64,000 nt of DNA from Clostridium_AW sp040797845 (GTDB taxonomy: Bacteria; Bacillota; Clostridia; Clostridiales; Clostridiaceae). The stretch lies in the NCBI GenBank assembly GCA_040797845.1, contig JBFNFA010000002.1, forward strand, positions 434,001 to 498,000. Reading direction: 5' to 3'. A program made the translations under genes and the position numbers. The notes under the pieces were generated by a model, which saw nothing but the letters and a program-made list of their open reading frames with translations, was not told the DNA's origin and did not search any database. Below are positions 1 through 8,778 of the stretch, in pieces; the first letter of the stretch is position 1, and each line of letters begins with the position of its first letter.

Positions 1-577
1 ATATGACATTTTTTCCTTTTTGATTTAATATTGCGTCTATAGCTAGTGCAGTTTTACCTGTTTGTCTATCTCCTATAATTAACTCCCTTTGACCTTTACC
101 TATAGGTATCATAGAATCTATTGCCTTAATTCCTGTTTCTAATGACTCTCTTACAGATTGCCTTTCTATTACCCCTGGACCTTCTGCTTCTACTGGCCTT
201 CTTTCTGTAGTATTTACAGGCCCTTTTCCATCAATAGGAACACCTAATGAATTCACTACTCTTCCAATTAGAGCTTCGCCTACCGGTACCTCTACAACCT
301 TACCAGTTCTTTTTACTACATCCCCTTCTTTTAAACCCTCTTCTTCTCCAAACAATACACAACCTACATTATCTTGCTCTAAGTTTAGAGCCATTCCATA
401 TATATTATTAGGGAATTCCAATAATTCTCCTGCCATACAATCATCTAGACCATAAACTCTAGCAATGCCATCTCCTACCTGAATTATTGTTCCTGAGTCT
501 TCAGTTTCAATCTTTTTTTCATATCTTTCTATTTCTTTTTTAATAATTGATGTAATCTCTTCAGGGCTTATATTCAT
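1..577 (-). CDS. atpA: ATP synthase F1 subunit alpha, N-terminal part (cut by window edge)
   Basis: This is the first 192 codons of F1 alpha, the non-catalytic nucleotide-binding subunit that alternates with beta in the F1 head; the rest lies beyond base 1. The translation starts MNISPEEITSIIKKEIERYE, contains the barrel-domain segment ALIGRVVNSLG near residues 102-112, and has the Walker A loop GDRQTGKT at 169-176. The ATG at 577 follows GGAGGTGAAAAT, and that ribosome site lies in the last codons of atpH, whose stop is only 4 nt upstream, so the two are probably translationally coupled. It is the sixth gene of the atp operon seen here. Identity is certain; only the truncation is notable. 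Confidence 0.97.
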   Translation of the reverse strand, partial: MNISPEEITSIIKKEIERYEKKIETEDSGTIIQVGDGIARVYGLDDCMAGELLEFPNNIYGMALNLEQDNVGCVLFGEEEGLKEGDVVKRTGKVVEVPVGEALIGRVVNSLGVPIDGKGPVNTTERRPVEAEGPGVIERQSVRESLETGIKAIDSMIPIGKGQRELIIGDRQTGKTALAIDAILNQKGKNVI

Positions 578-581
578 ATTT

Positions 582-1127
582 TCACCTCCATTTTGCAGTA
601 TTAACAATGTTTTTCATTTCTTTTAATTTTGATTTTATTGTGCCATCTATAACGTCGTCACCAATTCTTATATACACTCCTCCGATTATGCTCTTATCTA
701 TCTCTTCTTTTAAGATTACCTTTTTGTTATACTTACTTTGAAGTTTTTCTTTCAATTCTTCCCTCTCCTCATTTTCTAAAGGAATAACTGTTTTAATATG
801 AGCACGAAGCATATTATGTTTTTCAAGATATATTTTTTCCAATTCTTTTTCTTTTTCTTTGAGATATAATATTCTTCCCTTTTCAATCAGTATCAATAAA
901 AATGATAATAATTCCTCATCTATTTTTCCCTTAAATATTTTTATAAATATTTTTTTCTTCTTTGAAGTACTTATTTGAGGATGTTTAATAAGCTGTAATA
1001 ATTCTTCATTGTTATATATAACATCTACTATTTCTCTATAATCTTTTATAAATTCTTCTATCTTACCCTTTTTCTCAGCTACTTCATAAAGAGCTAGTGC
1101 ATACCTTCTATCCAAATATTCATACAT
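582..1127 (-). CDS. atpH: ATP synthase F1 subunit delta (OSCP family)
   Basis: Delta (181 aa, normal length) caps F1 and ties it to the peripheral b stalk. The N-terminal half is a helical bundle beginning YEYLDRRYALALYEVAEKKG, and the C-terminal half carries the family signature GGVYIRIGDDVIDGTIKSKL at about residues 149-168. It starts 2 nt after the atpF stop; its ribosome site AAGGTAGG is within the end of atpF. The sequence is diverged, as delta subunits usually are, but the C-terminal signature and the place between b and alpha make the call firm. Confidence 0.95.
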   Translation of the reverse strand: MYEYLDRRYALALYEVAEKKGKIEEFIKDYREIVDVIYNNEELLQLIKHPQISTSKKKKIFIKIFKGKIDEELLSFLLILIEKGRILYLKEKEKELEKIYLEKHNMLRAHIKTVIPLENEEREELKEKLQSKYNKKVILKEEIDKSIIGGVYIRIGDDVIDGTIKSKLKEMKNIVNTAKWR

Positions 1128-1129
1128 AA

Positions 1130-1606
1130 TTAAATACCTACCTTGGAAATGAAATCTTTAATTAACTCCCTCTGTTTCTTCTCATCTATAGTCTCTTCTA
1201 ATGCTTTAGAGCTCATTAAAATAGATACATCTATTATTTTATTTTTTACCTCATCTCTTGCCTTCTCTTTTTCTAATTCAATTTCTGCTTTAGCTCTTTG
1301 AATGATTAAATCAGCTTCATCATGAGCTTCTTTTATAATTTCTTCCGAAATCTTTTCTGCTTTAAATTTATATTCTTCTACTAAAGTTTTTCCCTGTTGT
1401 TTTGATTCTTGTAATTCTTTATCTTTTTCAATACTTAGAGATTCAGCTTTCTCTTCTCTTGTTTTTGCATTTTCTATTTTTTCTTTTATATAATTTTCTC
1501 TTTGAATCAACTTGCTTTGTATAGGCTTGAATAAGAAAAATTTCATTGCAAATAGAAAAATTATGAAATTTATTATAGTAGCTATAGATTGAGATATATC
1601 TATCAT
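1130..1606 (-). CDS. atpF: ATP synthase F0 subunit b
   Basis: Subunit b (158 aa) forms the peripheral stalk that holds F1 against rotation. One membrane helix is visible at about residues 8-28 (rich in I, F and L), followed by a long charged, heptad-like coiled coil full of E, K and A that dimerises and reaches delta. A GGAGG site precedes the ATG at 1606. It lies between the c-ring gene and delta in the standard atp order. No b-delta fusion and no second b gene is present here. Confidence 0.95.
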   Translation of the reverse strand: MIDISQSIATIINFIIFLFAMKFFLFKPIQSKLIQRENYIKEKIENAKTREEKAESLSIEKDKELQESKQQGKTLVEEYKFKAEKISEEIIKEAHDEADLIIQRAKAEIELEKEKARDEVKNKIIDVSILMSSKALEETIDEKKQRELIKDFISKVGI

Positions 1607-1631
1607 TAATCCAAGCCTCCCTTCCTCACTA

Positions 1632-1889
1632 TTAGACCAATGCTAATATTACTTTAAAAATTAATAGCAATCCAATCAACGCAGAATATATAGCAGTTGC
1701 TTCTGAAAAAGCTCCTCCTATAATAAGAGCACTCATAATTTTTCCATTAGCTTCTGGTTGCCTTGATATACCTTCTACAGCTTTACCTGTAGCGTTTCCT
1801 GTTCCTATCCCTGCACCTATACATCCTAGAGCTGCTAACCCCGCTCCAATGGCTGCCATACCTGCTATAAACGCTTTTGAATCGATCAT
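1632..1889 (-). CDS. atpE: ATP synthase F0 subunit c (rotor ring proteolipid)
   Basis: An 85-residue hairpin of two membrane helices joined by the polar loop SRQPEANGK (about 42-50). Glu63 in helix 2 (GGAFSEATAIY) is the ion-carrying carboxylate. Sodium-type c subunits carry Gln in helix 1 (GxGQG) and Ser just after the Glu; here those positions are Thr30 (GIGTG) and Ala64, which suggests proton coupling. That is inference from known ring structures. The start at 1889 follows AAGGAGG at good spacing. It sits 13 nt after atpB. Confidence 0.96.
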   Translation of the reverse strand: MIDSKAFIAGMAAIGAGLAALGCIGAGIGTGNATGKAVEGISRQPEANGKIMSALIIGGAFSEATAIYSALIGLLLIFKVILALV

Positions 1890-1902
1890 AATAAATTCCT
1901 CC

Positions 1903-2583
1903 TTAATGTTCTGATATTATTTTTATATTAATCATAGTTAACATAACGAATATAATCATCTGTATTATTCCATCAAATATATCAAAATAAATATGAATTG
2001 GTATTGGAATCAATAGTTGTGCAAAAGGGTTAATACTATATAGGGCTTTATATATAAGATCAACAATTATTATAGCCGCAGTCATATTGCCAAATAATCT
2101 TAGGCTTAAAGAAATAGGTAACATAAACCTTTCTATGATATTTAAAGGAAATATAAAAAAATATGGTTTACCATAAGCAGTGATATAGTTTATTAAGCCA
2201 ACTTTTTTGATGGCATACCCTTGAACTACTAAAAAAGTTATCATTGCCATTCCTAAATTTATACTTAAGTCCGATGTAGGGGGTACAACCCCTACTAACC
2301 CAACCAAGTTCATACATGCTAAAAACAAAATCATTGTACCTACAAAAGGAATAAAATTAGTATAAGCTTCTCCCATATTCTCTTTAACTATCTTGCCTGT
2401 ATATTCAACAAATATTTCTAAAATGCTTTGCTTTCTACTGGGAATTAGTCTCAAATTTCTAGTTAGTATTATTGATAAGGCGATAAATATTAATATTATT
2501 ATCCACTGAACTATTATATTTTCAGTTATATTAATGTTAAATCCAAATAAACGCAATATAAAAATGCTTTTCGATGCTTCCAC
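1903..2583 (-). CDS. atpB: ATP synthase F0 subunit a
   Basis: Subunit a (226 aa) supplies the two ion half-channels and the essential arginine that faces the c ring. The conserved segment LSLRLFGN at 159-166 places that Arg at 162. Five or six hydrophobic helices span the protein, ending in a long helix rich in I, M and F. The start is GTG at 2583, sharing its G with the TAG stop of the upstream atpI-like gene (TAGTG), with GAGGTGG as ribosome site. The one-base overlap implies tight translational coupling. Confidence 0.96.
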   Translation of the reverse strand: MEASKSIFILRLFGFNINITENIIVQWIIILIFIALSIILTRNLRLIPSRKQSILEIFVEYTGKIVKENMGEAYTNFIPFVGTMILFLACMNLVGLVGVVPPTSDLSINLGMAMITFLVVQGYAIKKVGLINYITAYGKPYFFIFPLNIIERFMLPISLSLRLFGNMTAAIIIVDLIYKALYSINPFAQLLIPIPIHIYFDIFDGIIQMIIFVMLTMINIKIISEH

Positions 2584-2963
2584 TATACCACCTCATTTTT
2601 TCTTAGCCTCAAAGAGTACATTAGTATTCCTACGAAGTGTAAACTATATCCTCCGATAAATGCCAATCCTCCACTTTCACTATTTCCCATAATCATCATA
2701 GTAATAATACAAACTAAAGCTATTCTAATAATTAAGCTTATGTAAATTAAAACTCCTGGATTATCCTTTCTCATAGTGAAAACATATGAAGTAATATAGG
2801 AATTTATCAAAAAATTTATAGATGCTATAGCTAACCCCATTATTATGTATCCAATATTAGTTACCAATGAACAATAACTTATTATGGCCAAAATAAGAAC
2901 AATTAACAAATTGTAAGTATATACTCTTTTTAACATATTAAAAGTATCATTTATCAACTTCAT
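2583..2963 (-). CDS. atpI: ATP synthase subunit I-like membrane protein
   Basis: A 126-residue protein with about four hydrophobic helices (roughly 17-35, 38-57, 71-91 and 100-117) at the head of the atp operon, where the poorly conserved AtpI/UncI protein normally lies. AtpI is reported to help c-ring assembly or Mg handling. Sequence conservation in this family is low, so the call rests mostly on position, size and topology. The ATG at 2963 follows GAGGTGA. It overlaps the GTG start of atpB by one base. Confidence 0.8.
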   Translation of the reverse strand: MKLINDTFNMLKRVYTYNLLIVLILAIISYCSLVTNIGYIIMGLAIASINFLINSYITSYVFTMRKDNPGVLIYISLIIRIALVCIITMMIMGNSESGGLAFIGGYSLHFVGILMYSLRLRKNEVV

Positions 2964-3283
2964 TCACCTCAATGGAATTTTTAAATTACGATATAATTAT
3001 ATATTTCTCTTATTTTTATACAAATTTGAAAAACATTCATAACCCTTCTAATATTATTATTTTTCTTCATTTATATTAATTTATACTTGTTTTAGTCTTT
3101 TTATATTAGCGTAGATATTTTTTACTAATATTATGAATTAATCAAAAATCATTATTCTTATTTTTATTAATTCTAAATTTATTGATCAAATCCACATGAG
3201 GTATGATAAGCATGCTAAAAAAATGGGCAAGTATATGCTTCTAAACATGAATATTTATAAGTATATATATTCAATAAATTTTT
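2964..3283. other. Intergenic region upstream of the atp operon
   Basis: About 320 bases of very AT-rich DNA between the thiolase terminator and atpI. No reading frame with a ribosome site was found. Apart from the weak promoter candidate listed separately, I see no convincing motif; the operon promoter must lie here because the upstream gene ends in a terminator. Confidence 0.6.
2996..3024 (-). promoter_or_regulatory. Candidate SigA promoter of the atp operon (weak)
   Basis: On the minus strand a perfect TATAAT (-10) lies 17 nt after TTTGTA, a poor -35. It is 33 nt upstream of the atpI start. In such AT-rich DNA a lone TATAAT is weak evidence. Confidence 0.3.
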
Positions 3284-3327
3284 AAATAAAAAATAGGCAA
3301 CCTCTAATATAAGAGATTGCCTATTAT
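3284..3327 (-). terminator. Rho-independent terminator of thl
   Basis: Stem of 14 bp with one G-T wobble (arms 3292-3305 and 3312-3325, core ATAGGCAA..TTGCCTAT), followed on the minus strand by TTTTTATTT. It lies 26 nt past the thiolase stop. Confidence 0.85.
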
Positions 3328-3352
3328 AAAGGATTACCTATTTTCTATTTAA

Positions 3353-4531
3353 CTATCTTTCAACTATAAGAGCTGTTCCCATTCCTCCACCTATACAAAG
3401 AGTTGCAAGTCCTTTTTTAGCATCTCTTTTCTTCATTTCGTGAAGAAGTGTAACTAATATTCTAGCTCCTGACGCTCCAATTGGGTGTCCAATAGCTATA
3501 GCTCCACCGTTTACATTTACTTTTTCCATATCAAATTTTAAATCTTTACCAACAGCTAAGCTCTGAGCTGCAAAAGCTTCGTTAGCTTCTATTAAATCAA
3601 GATCTTCAACAGCTAAGTTAGCTTTTTCTAAAGCTACTTTAGTTGCATGGAAAGGACCATATCCCATTATTGATGGTTCCAATCCTGCTGAGCCATAGGA
3701 AGTAATCTTAGCTAATGGTGTTATTCCTAATTCTTTAGCTTTATCTGCACTCATTATAACTAATGCTGCTGCACCGTCATTTATACCTGATGCATTACCT
3801 GCTGTAACTGTTCCATCTTTCTTGAAAGCTGGTTTTAATTTACCTAACTTTTCTGCTGTAGTTCCAGCTTTAACATATTCATCAGTATCGAATATTACTG
3901 GGTCACCTTTTCTTTGAGGAATTTCTACTGGAACTATCTCTTCTTTGAATTTTCCTTCTTTTATAGCTTTTTCTGCTTTTTGTTGAGAAGCTGCTGCAAA
4001 TTGGTCTTGTTCTTCTCTTGTTAATCCCCATTGTTCTGCTATATTTTCAGCAGTTATTCCCATATGATAGTTATTAAAAGCATCCCATAAACCATCGTTT
4101 ATCATACCATCAACCATTTGGCCATTACCCATTCTTTGTCCCCATCTAGCAGTATTTAATATGTATGGTGCTTTTGACATGCTTTCCATACCACCTGCTA
4201 TTATTACGTCAGCATCTCCAGCTTTTATCATTTGGCATGCTAAGCTAACAGCTCTTAATCCAGAACCACATACTTTATTTAAAGTAAATCCTGGAACTTC
4301 AACTGGTAAGCCTGCCTTTATAACTGCTTGTCTTGCAGGGTTTTGGCCAAGACCTGCTTGAAGTACGTTACCCATTATAACCTCTTGAACTTGTTCACCT
4401 TTTATTCCCGCTCTTTTTATAGCTTCTTTTATAACTGTCGCTCCTAAGTCAACTGCTGCCACATCTTTTAATGAACCACCAAAGGAACCTACTGCTGTTC
4501 TAACTGCACTCGCAATTACTACTTCTCTCAT
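3353..4531 (-). CDS. thl: Acetyl-CoA acetyltransferase (biosynthetic thiolase)
   Basis: This 392-residue thiolase condenses two acetyl-CoA to acetoacetyl-CoA, the entry step to butyrate or butanol formation in clostridia. The nucleophile is Cys88 in NKVCGSGLRAV, the catalytic His349 is in AIGHPIGASG, and the second acid/base Cys379 is in LCIGGGMG. Full length, with no insertions. It is transcribed alone, from a good SigA promoter at 4606-4634 to a terminator at 3284-3327. The usual crt-bcd-etf-hbd genes are not in the window, so its exact pathway partner is not shown. Confidence 0.96.
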   Translation of the reverse strand: MREVVIASAVRTAVGSFGGSLKDVAAVDLGATVIKEAIKRAGIKGEQVQEVIMGNVLQAGLGQNPARQAVIKAGLPVEVPGFTLNKVCGSGLRAVSLACQMIKAGDADVIIAGGMESMSKAPYILNTARWGQRMGNGQMVDGMINDGLWDAFNNYHMGITAENIAEQWGLTREEQDQFAAASQQKAEKAIKEGKFKEEIVPVEIPQRKGDPVIFDTDEYVKAGTTAEKLGKLKPAFKKDGTVTAGNASGINDGAAALVIMSADKAKELGITPLAKITSYGSAGLEPSIMGYGPFHATKVALEKANLAVEDLDLIEANEAFAAQSLAVGKDLKFDMEKVNVNGGAIAIGHPIGASGARILVTLLHEMKKRDAKKGLATLCIGGGMGTALIVER

Positions 4532-4605
4532 TAATAAACCCTCCTAAACTATAATAGTTGCAATTTTTCGAATCTTAAATAACGAAATCTTTTATCAACA
4601 ATTTC

Positions 4606-4634
4606 ATTATAAACCTATTTATCAACTTTTTCAA
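4606..4634 (-). promoter_or_regulatory. SigA promoter of thl
   Basis: Minus strand TTGAAA (4634-4629), 17 nt spacer, perfect TATAAT (4611-4606), about 75 nt before the thiolase start. Consistent with a strongly expressed single gene. Confidence 0.7.
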
Positions 4635-4642
4635 TATATTTT

Positions 4643-4676
4643 TGTTAAAAAAAACACAATCTTTATAGCGTATTGT
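4643..4676 (-). terminator. Possible weak terminator after mnaA
   Basis: A 5-bp stem ACAAT/ATTGT with an 11-nt loop, overlapping the mnaA stop and followed on the minus strand by G and eight T. The stem is short, so termination may be partial. Confidence 0.35.
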
Positions 4677-5817
4677 ATTCGTCAGGTCTATTTTCTTTAA
4701 ATTTATAGTGATATAAAATACTATCCACTATTCTAGTAGAAGCATTGCCATCGCCAAAAGGGTTTATGGCTTTACTCATTTTTTCATACTCTAAAGGACA
4801 GTTTATTAGTTTCTTAGCACCTGTTAATATATCCTCAATCTTTGTACCTACAACTTTCACCGTTCCAGCCTTTACAGCCTCTTGTCTCTCTGTGACATCT
4901 CTCAAAAGTATCACTGGTTTGCCTAAATGTGGCGCCTCCTCTTGCAATCCTCCTGAATCCGTCATAACCATATAACACTTATTCATTAGATTGTGAGTCT
5001 CTTTTGTATCTAATGGAGGAAGTATATGTACTCTATTCAATCCATCTAAATGTTCTAAAACTACATTTCTAACAAGAGGATTTAAATGAGCTAAATATAT
5101 TACTTCAACATCCTTATTTTCTTCTACAATATTTTTCAATGCCATACATATATTTTTTATTCCATCTCCCCAGTTTTCTCTTCTATGGGCAGTTACCATT
5201 ATAACCTTTTTATTTTCGTAATCTATTTCATTTAAAATATGATTTTCAAATACATAATCTTTCTCTACCGTAAATTTCATAGCATCAATTACAGTATTAC
5301 CTGTAACAAAAATAGATTTTTCTTCTACACCTTCTCTTAGTAAATTCTCTTTAGAACTTATGGTTGGTGAAAAATGCAAGTCTGTCAGAGCCCCTGTTAA
5401 CTTTCTATTCATCTCCTCTGGGAAAGGAAAATACTTGTTGAAAGTTCTTAAACCAGCCTCTACATGTCCTATTTCTATTTTATTATAAAAAGCTGCTAAA
5501 GCTCCTGCAAAAGTAGTCGTAGTATCTCCATGCACTAATATCAGGTTTGGCTTCTCTTTTTCAAATATATCTCTTAAGCCTTCTAGAACCCTAGTAGTAA
5601 TCCCTGTAAGACTTTGTTTTTCTTTCATTACATTTAAATCAAAATCAGGTGTTATATTAAACAAATCTAAAACTTGATCTAACATTTCTCTATGTTGAGC
5701 TGTTACACAAACTTTATTCTCTATTTCTTCTCTTTTTTCCAACTCCTTAACTAAAGGAGCCATTTTTATTGCTTCTGGTCTAGTACCAAATATGGTAATA
5801 ACCTTAATTTTGTTCAT
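4663..5817 (-). CDS. mnaA: UDP-N-acetylglucosamine 2-epimerase (non-hydrolysing)
   Basis: Converts UDP-GlcNAc to UDP-ManNAc in the cytoplasm, supplying ManNAc for the linkage unit of wall polymers. The 384-residue protein carries the family motifs TIFGTRPEAIKMAPLV near the N-terminus, GHVEAGLRTF, FPEEMNRKL, VTAHRRENWG and TDSGGLQEEAPHLGKP. Length is normal. It follows the tagO/wecA-type gene by 27 nt and was probably co-transcribed with it, so the pair looks like the first two steps of teichoic-acid-like polymer assembly. wecB is an equally valid symbol. The ATG at 5817 follows GGAGGTAGAATA. Confidence 0.94.
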   Translation of the reverse strand: MNKIKVITIFGTRPEAIKMAPLVKELEKREEIENKVCVTAQHREMLDQVLDLFNITPDFDLNVMKEKQSLTGITTRVLEGLRDIFEKEKPNLILVHGDTTTTFAGALAAFYNKIEIGHVEAGLRTFNKYFPFPEEMNRKLTGALTDLHFSPTISSKENLLREGVEEKSIFVTGNTVIDAMKFTVEKDYVFENHILNEIDYENKKVIMVTAHRRENWGDGIKNICMALKNIVEENKDVEVIYLAHLNPLVRNVVLEHLDGLNRVHILPPLDTKETHNLMNKCYMVMTDSGGLQEEAPHLGKPVILLRDVTERQEAVKAGTVKVVGTKIEDILTGAKKLINCPLEYEKMSKAINPFGDGNASTRIVDSILYHYKFKENRPDEYNTL

Positions 5818-5844
5818 TATTCTACCTCCAGAAATTAATATTAG

Positions 5845-6879
5845 CTATTCCTTATGCTTAAAAAAACCACACTTCCATGCTATAATAACAAGCATTGACA
5901 TTACTACAGCTAATAAGAAGTATGAACTTTGACTGCTTACTTGCATAGCTAAAATGGCAAAGCTTCCAAGAATTGCACTTATTAGATACATTATTATAAC
6001 TGCCTGTCTTTGTGTTAATCCCATATCTAATAATCTATGATGTAGATGCCCTCTATCCGCCCCCATTATAGGTTTACCGTTTATTTTTCTCCTTACCATA
6101 GCAAATATAGTATCATATATAGGTAATCCTAATGCTAAGATCGGTACTGAGATAGCAAAAGCTGCTACAGATTTAATAGCTCCCTCTATTGATATCGCTG
6201 CTAATAAAAACCCTAATAGCTGAGCACCTGTATCCCCCATAAATATGGAAGCTGGATTAAAATTATATGGTAGAAATCCTAATATTGACCCACATAAAGC
6301 TATTGTTAAATAAGCCGTTTCAAATCTGGTTTCAATGGTAAATAAAGTTATTATAAATAAAGTAAAACAAGATATAAATGCCACTCCTGCCGCTAGACCA
6401 TCTAAGCCATCAATTAAATTTATTGAATTCGTAACTCCAACTACCCATAATATAGTAATTGGCAGTCCTAAAAAGCCTAAATCAATCCATTGTCCAAAAG
6501 CAGGAAAAGGATTAGTGATTAAAGATATCCTCACTCCATATAAAATTAATACTACTGCTGCAGATAGCTGAAATAAAAGTTTCGTTAAAGGCTTTATTTC
6601 ATATTTATCATCTAAAAATCCACCTATAACTATAATTGTAGCCCCAATAATTATTCCCTTTTGCGCACTAGTCAAAGGGCCAACTTTTAAAAGTACCGAA
6701 ATGATAAAAGAAAAGTATATTGCCAGACCACCTAATAAAGGTATAGGTTTTTTATGAATTCTTCTCTTATCTTTAGGTATATCTATAACCTCTAGCTTAT
6801 ATGCAAGTTTTTTTATTAATGGTGTTAATAAAAATGATAATATAGTTGAAAAAAAAGCTACTATAATTAAATTTTCCAT
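5845..6879 (-). CDS. tagO: Undecaprenyl-phosphate N-acetylhexosaminyl 1-phosphate transferase (TagO/WecA type)
   Basis: A polytopic membrane enzyme of 344 aa (about 10-11 helices) that puts HexNAc-1-phosphate on undecaprenyl phosphate. Family marks are the Asp pair in GGFLDDKYEI, NSINLIDGLDGLAAG, FMGDTGAQLLG, and the cytosolic DRGHLHHRLLDMG loop that marks the WecA/TagO branch rather than MraY. It sits upstream of UDP-GlcNAc 2-epimerase, which fits initiation of a wall teichoic acid or capsule linkage unit. The substrate is inferred as UDP-GlcNAc and is not proven by sequence. Confidence 0.88.
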   Translation of the reverse strand: MENLIIVAFFSTILSFLLTPLIKKLAYKLEVIDIPKDKRRIHKKPIPLLGGLAIYFSFIISVLLKVGPLTSAQKGIIIGATIIVIGGFLDDKYEIKPLTKLLFQLSAAVVLILYGVRISLITNPFPAFGQWIDLGFLGLPITILWVVGVTNSINLIDGLDGLAAGVAFISCFTLFIITLFTIETRFETAYLTIALCGSILGFLPYNFNPASIFMGDTGAQLLGFLLAAISIEGAIKSVAAFAISVPILALGLPIYDTIFAMVRRKINGKPIMGADRGHLHHRLLDMGLTQRQAVIIMYLISAILGSFAILAMQVSSQSSYFLLAVVMSMLVIIAWKCGFFKHKE

Positions 6880-6894
6880 AACTTACCTCTCCAT

Positions 6895-7383
6895 CTAATA
6901 AGCTCCGTCCCCTGTCAATGAATCATCATTATCTATCCAATGTTGAACCTCTATGGCTCTATATTCATATCTGGTATCTCTTATTACTACTCTGTCTATT
7001 CCTGCATTGATAATAAATCTTTTGCATAGAGCACAAGGGGAAGCATTTTTTACCAATTCTCCCGTAGATTGCTCCTTTCCAACTAAATACATAGTGGCAC
7101 CTATCATGTCCTGTCTTCTTGCTGATATAATTGCATTTTGCTCCGCATGCACTGATCTACATAATTCATATCTAGTTCCTCTTGGAACATTTAATTCTTC
7201 TCTTCTACAGTATCCAATATTACAACAATTCTTTCTCCCTCTTGGCGCTCCAGAATAGCCTGTTGCAATTATTTCATCATTTTTTACAATTATAGCTGCA
7301 AAATTTCTTCTAAGACAAGTTCCTCTTTCTAATATAGTTGAACATATGTCAAGATAGTAATTATTTTTATCTATTCTCTCCAT
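6895..7383 (-). CDS. dCMP deaminase (cytidine/deoxycytidylate deaminase family)
   Basis: Deaminates dCMP to dUMP for thymidylate supply. The zinc site is visible: HAEQNAI (zinc His and proton-shuttling Glu) and PCALC (two zinc Cys). The N-terminal ERGTCLRRNFAA and GYSGAPRGRKNC segments with extra Cys match the ComEB/dCMP deaminase type rather than free cytidine deaminase. Length 162 aa is normal. It lies 15 nt upstream of the tagO-type gene and follows the upp terminator, so it probably starts its own transcript. The ATG follows GGAGGAATT. Confidence 0.9.
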   Translation of the reverse strand: MERIDKNNYYLDICSTILERGTCLRRNFAAIIVKNDEIIATGYSGAPRGRKNCCNIGYCRREELNVPRGTRYELCRSVHAEQNAIISARRQDMIGATMYLVGKEQSTGELVKNASPCALCKRFIINAGIDRVVIRDTRYEYRAIEVQHWIDNDDSLTGDGAY

Positions 7384-7529
7384 AATTCCTCCAAAAATAA
7401 CTTAAAATATGTATAACTACGTACTATTCTATACTAAAAATGCAATAATTAAAAGTATAACTCCATAAAATAAAAAAATGCGACGTAATTTTTTAGTGAT
7501 TAAAAATTAAAAATTGAAAATAAAGCATT

Positions 7530-7562
7530 AAAGAAAAAGCATTCTGCTTATGCAGAATGCTT
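7530..7562 (-). terminator. Rho-independent terminator of upp
   Basis: Perfect 11-bp stem (AAGCATTCTGC, 7537-7547, with 7552-7562), 4-nt loop, followed on the minus strand by TTTCTTT. It ends the rpiB-upp transcript. Confidence 0.85.
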
Positions 7563-7586
7563 AATATATTCTTAGAAATTTTTCTA

Positions 7587-8216
7587 TTATTTAGTTCCAA
7601 ATAATCTATCGCCAGCATCACCAAGGCCTGGAACTATATATCCTTTTTCATTTAATTTTTCATCTATTGAAGCTACATAAATATCTACATCTGGATGTGC
7701 CATCTCAACAGCTTTTATTCCTTCTGGTGCTGCAATTAAACACATAAGTCTTATATATTTAGCACCTTTAGCTTTTAAAGATGCTATAGCATCTACAGCT
7801 GAGCCACCTGTTGCAAGCATTGGATCAGTAACTATGATATCTCTTTCTCCAATATCTTGAGGAAGTTTGCAGAAATATTCTACAGGCTTAAATGTTTCCT
7901 CATCTCTATATAAACCTATATGTCCTACCTTAGCAGCTGGTATCATACTTAACATTCCATCTACCATGCCTAGTCCAGCTCTTAATATAGGAACTATGGC
8001 TACTTTTTTTCCTGCTAGCATTCTACATTTAGCTTTACATATTGGAGTTTCAATTTCAACTTCTTCTAGTTCTAAGTCTCTTGTAACTTCATAAGCCATA
8101 AGCATAGCTACTTCTTCAACTAATTCTCTAAACTCTTTTGAACCTGTATTTTTATCTCTTATTAATGTTAACTTATGCAGTATTAAAGGGTGTCCTATCT
8201 GTGTTACTTTGCTCAT
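7587..8216 (-). CDS. upp: Uracil phosphoribosyltransferase
   Basis: Salvages uracil with PRPP to give UMP. The 209-residue protein has the PRPP loop IVTDPMLATGGSA, the early RDKNTGSKEFRELVEE segment and the typical tail GLGDAGDRLFGTK. Length matches the Upp family exactly. It lies 18 nt after rpiB and is followed by a strong terminator. In Bacillus upp also stands between the ywl genes and atp; here thl and wall genes have come between upp and atp. Confidence 0.96.
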   Translation of the reverse strand: MSKVTQIGHPLILHKLTLIRDKNTGSKEFRELVEEVAMLMAYEVTRDLELEEVEIETPICKAKCRMLAGKKVAIVPILRAGLGMVDGMLSMIPAAKVGHIGLYRDEETFKPVEYFCKLPQDIGERDIIVTDPMLATGGSAVDAIASLKAKGAKYIRLMCLIAAPEGIKAVEMAHPDVDIYVASIDEKLNEKGYIVPGLGDAGDRLFGTK

Positions 8217-8234
8217 CTTTATTACCTCCTAAAA

Positions 8235-8684
8235 TTATCTATTATACTTCTTTTCTATTTGTGATATTTTATCAACCCTTTTTCCATGTCTTCCACCTTC
8301 ATATTTTGCCCCTAAAAAAGCTTCAACTATGTCAAGAGCCAATCCTGCACCTACAACTCTTTGTCCTAGAGCTAATATATTTGCATCATTATGTTCCCTA
8401 CAAGCATGAGCACTAAAAGTATCTCCACAAAGAGCAGCTCTTACTCCTGGAACTTTGTTTGCTGCAATACTTATTCCTATACCTGTTCCACAAACTAATA
8501 TACCAAAATCAAAGTTTTTAGCAGCCACTTCTTCTGCTACTGCTAAGGCATAATCTGGATAATCACAAGAATCCTCTGTAAGAGTTCCAAAATCCTTAAT
8601 CTCTATACCTTTACTTTCCAAATGTTTAATAATTTCCTTTTTTAAAGGCAAACCTGCATGGTCGCTTCCTAAAGCAATTTTCAT
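8235..8684 (-). CDS. rpiB: Ribose-5-phosphate isomerase B
   Basis: Interconverts ribose-5-phosphate and ribulose-5-phosphate. The 149-residue LacAB/RpiB protein shows GSDHAGLPLK at the N-terminus, the catalytic-Cys segment VCGTGIGISIAANK, and HNDANILALGQR. It is co-oriented and 18 nt from upp, linking ribose phosphate to PRPP-dependent salvage. The ATG follows GGAGGTG. Because a terminator lies just upstream, it needs its own promoter, of which only a weak candidate is visible. Confidence 0.95.
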   Translation of the reverse strand: MKIALGSDHAGLPLKKEIIKHLESKGIEIKDFGTLTEDSCDYPDYALAVAEEVAAKNFDFGILVCGTGIGISIAANKVPGVRAALCGDTFSAHACREHNDANILALGQRVVGAGLALDIVEAFLGAKYEGGRHGKRVDKISQIEKKYNR

Positions 8685-8733
8685 TATTATACACCTCCAT
8701 AATTTTTCGTATATTACATACCTTAATGCTACG

Positions 8734-8778
8734 CAAAAAAGGAAGATAGAAATATTTAAGAAATACTTTTATCTTCCT
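8734..8778 (-). terminator. Terminator overlapping the end of the ywlE-like gene
   Basis: AGGAAGATA (8740-8748) pairs with TATCTTCCT (8770-8778), and the minus-strand side continues into TTTTTTG. The upstream arm is inside the last codons of the phosphatase gene. Confidence 0.7.
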
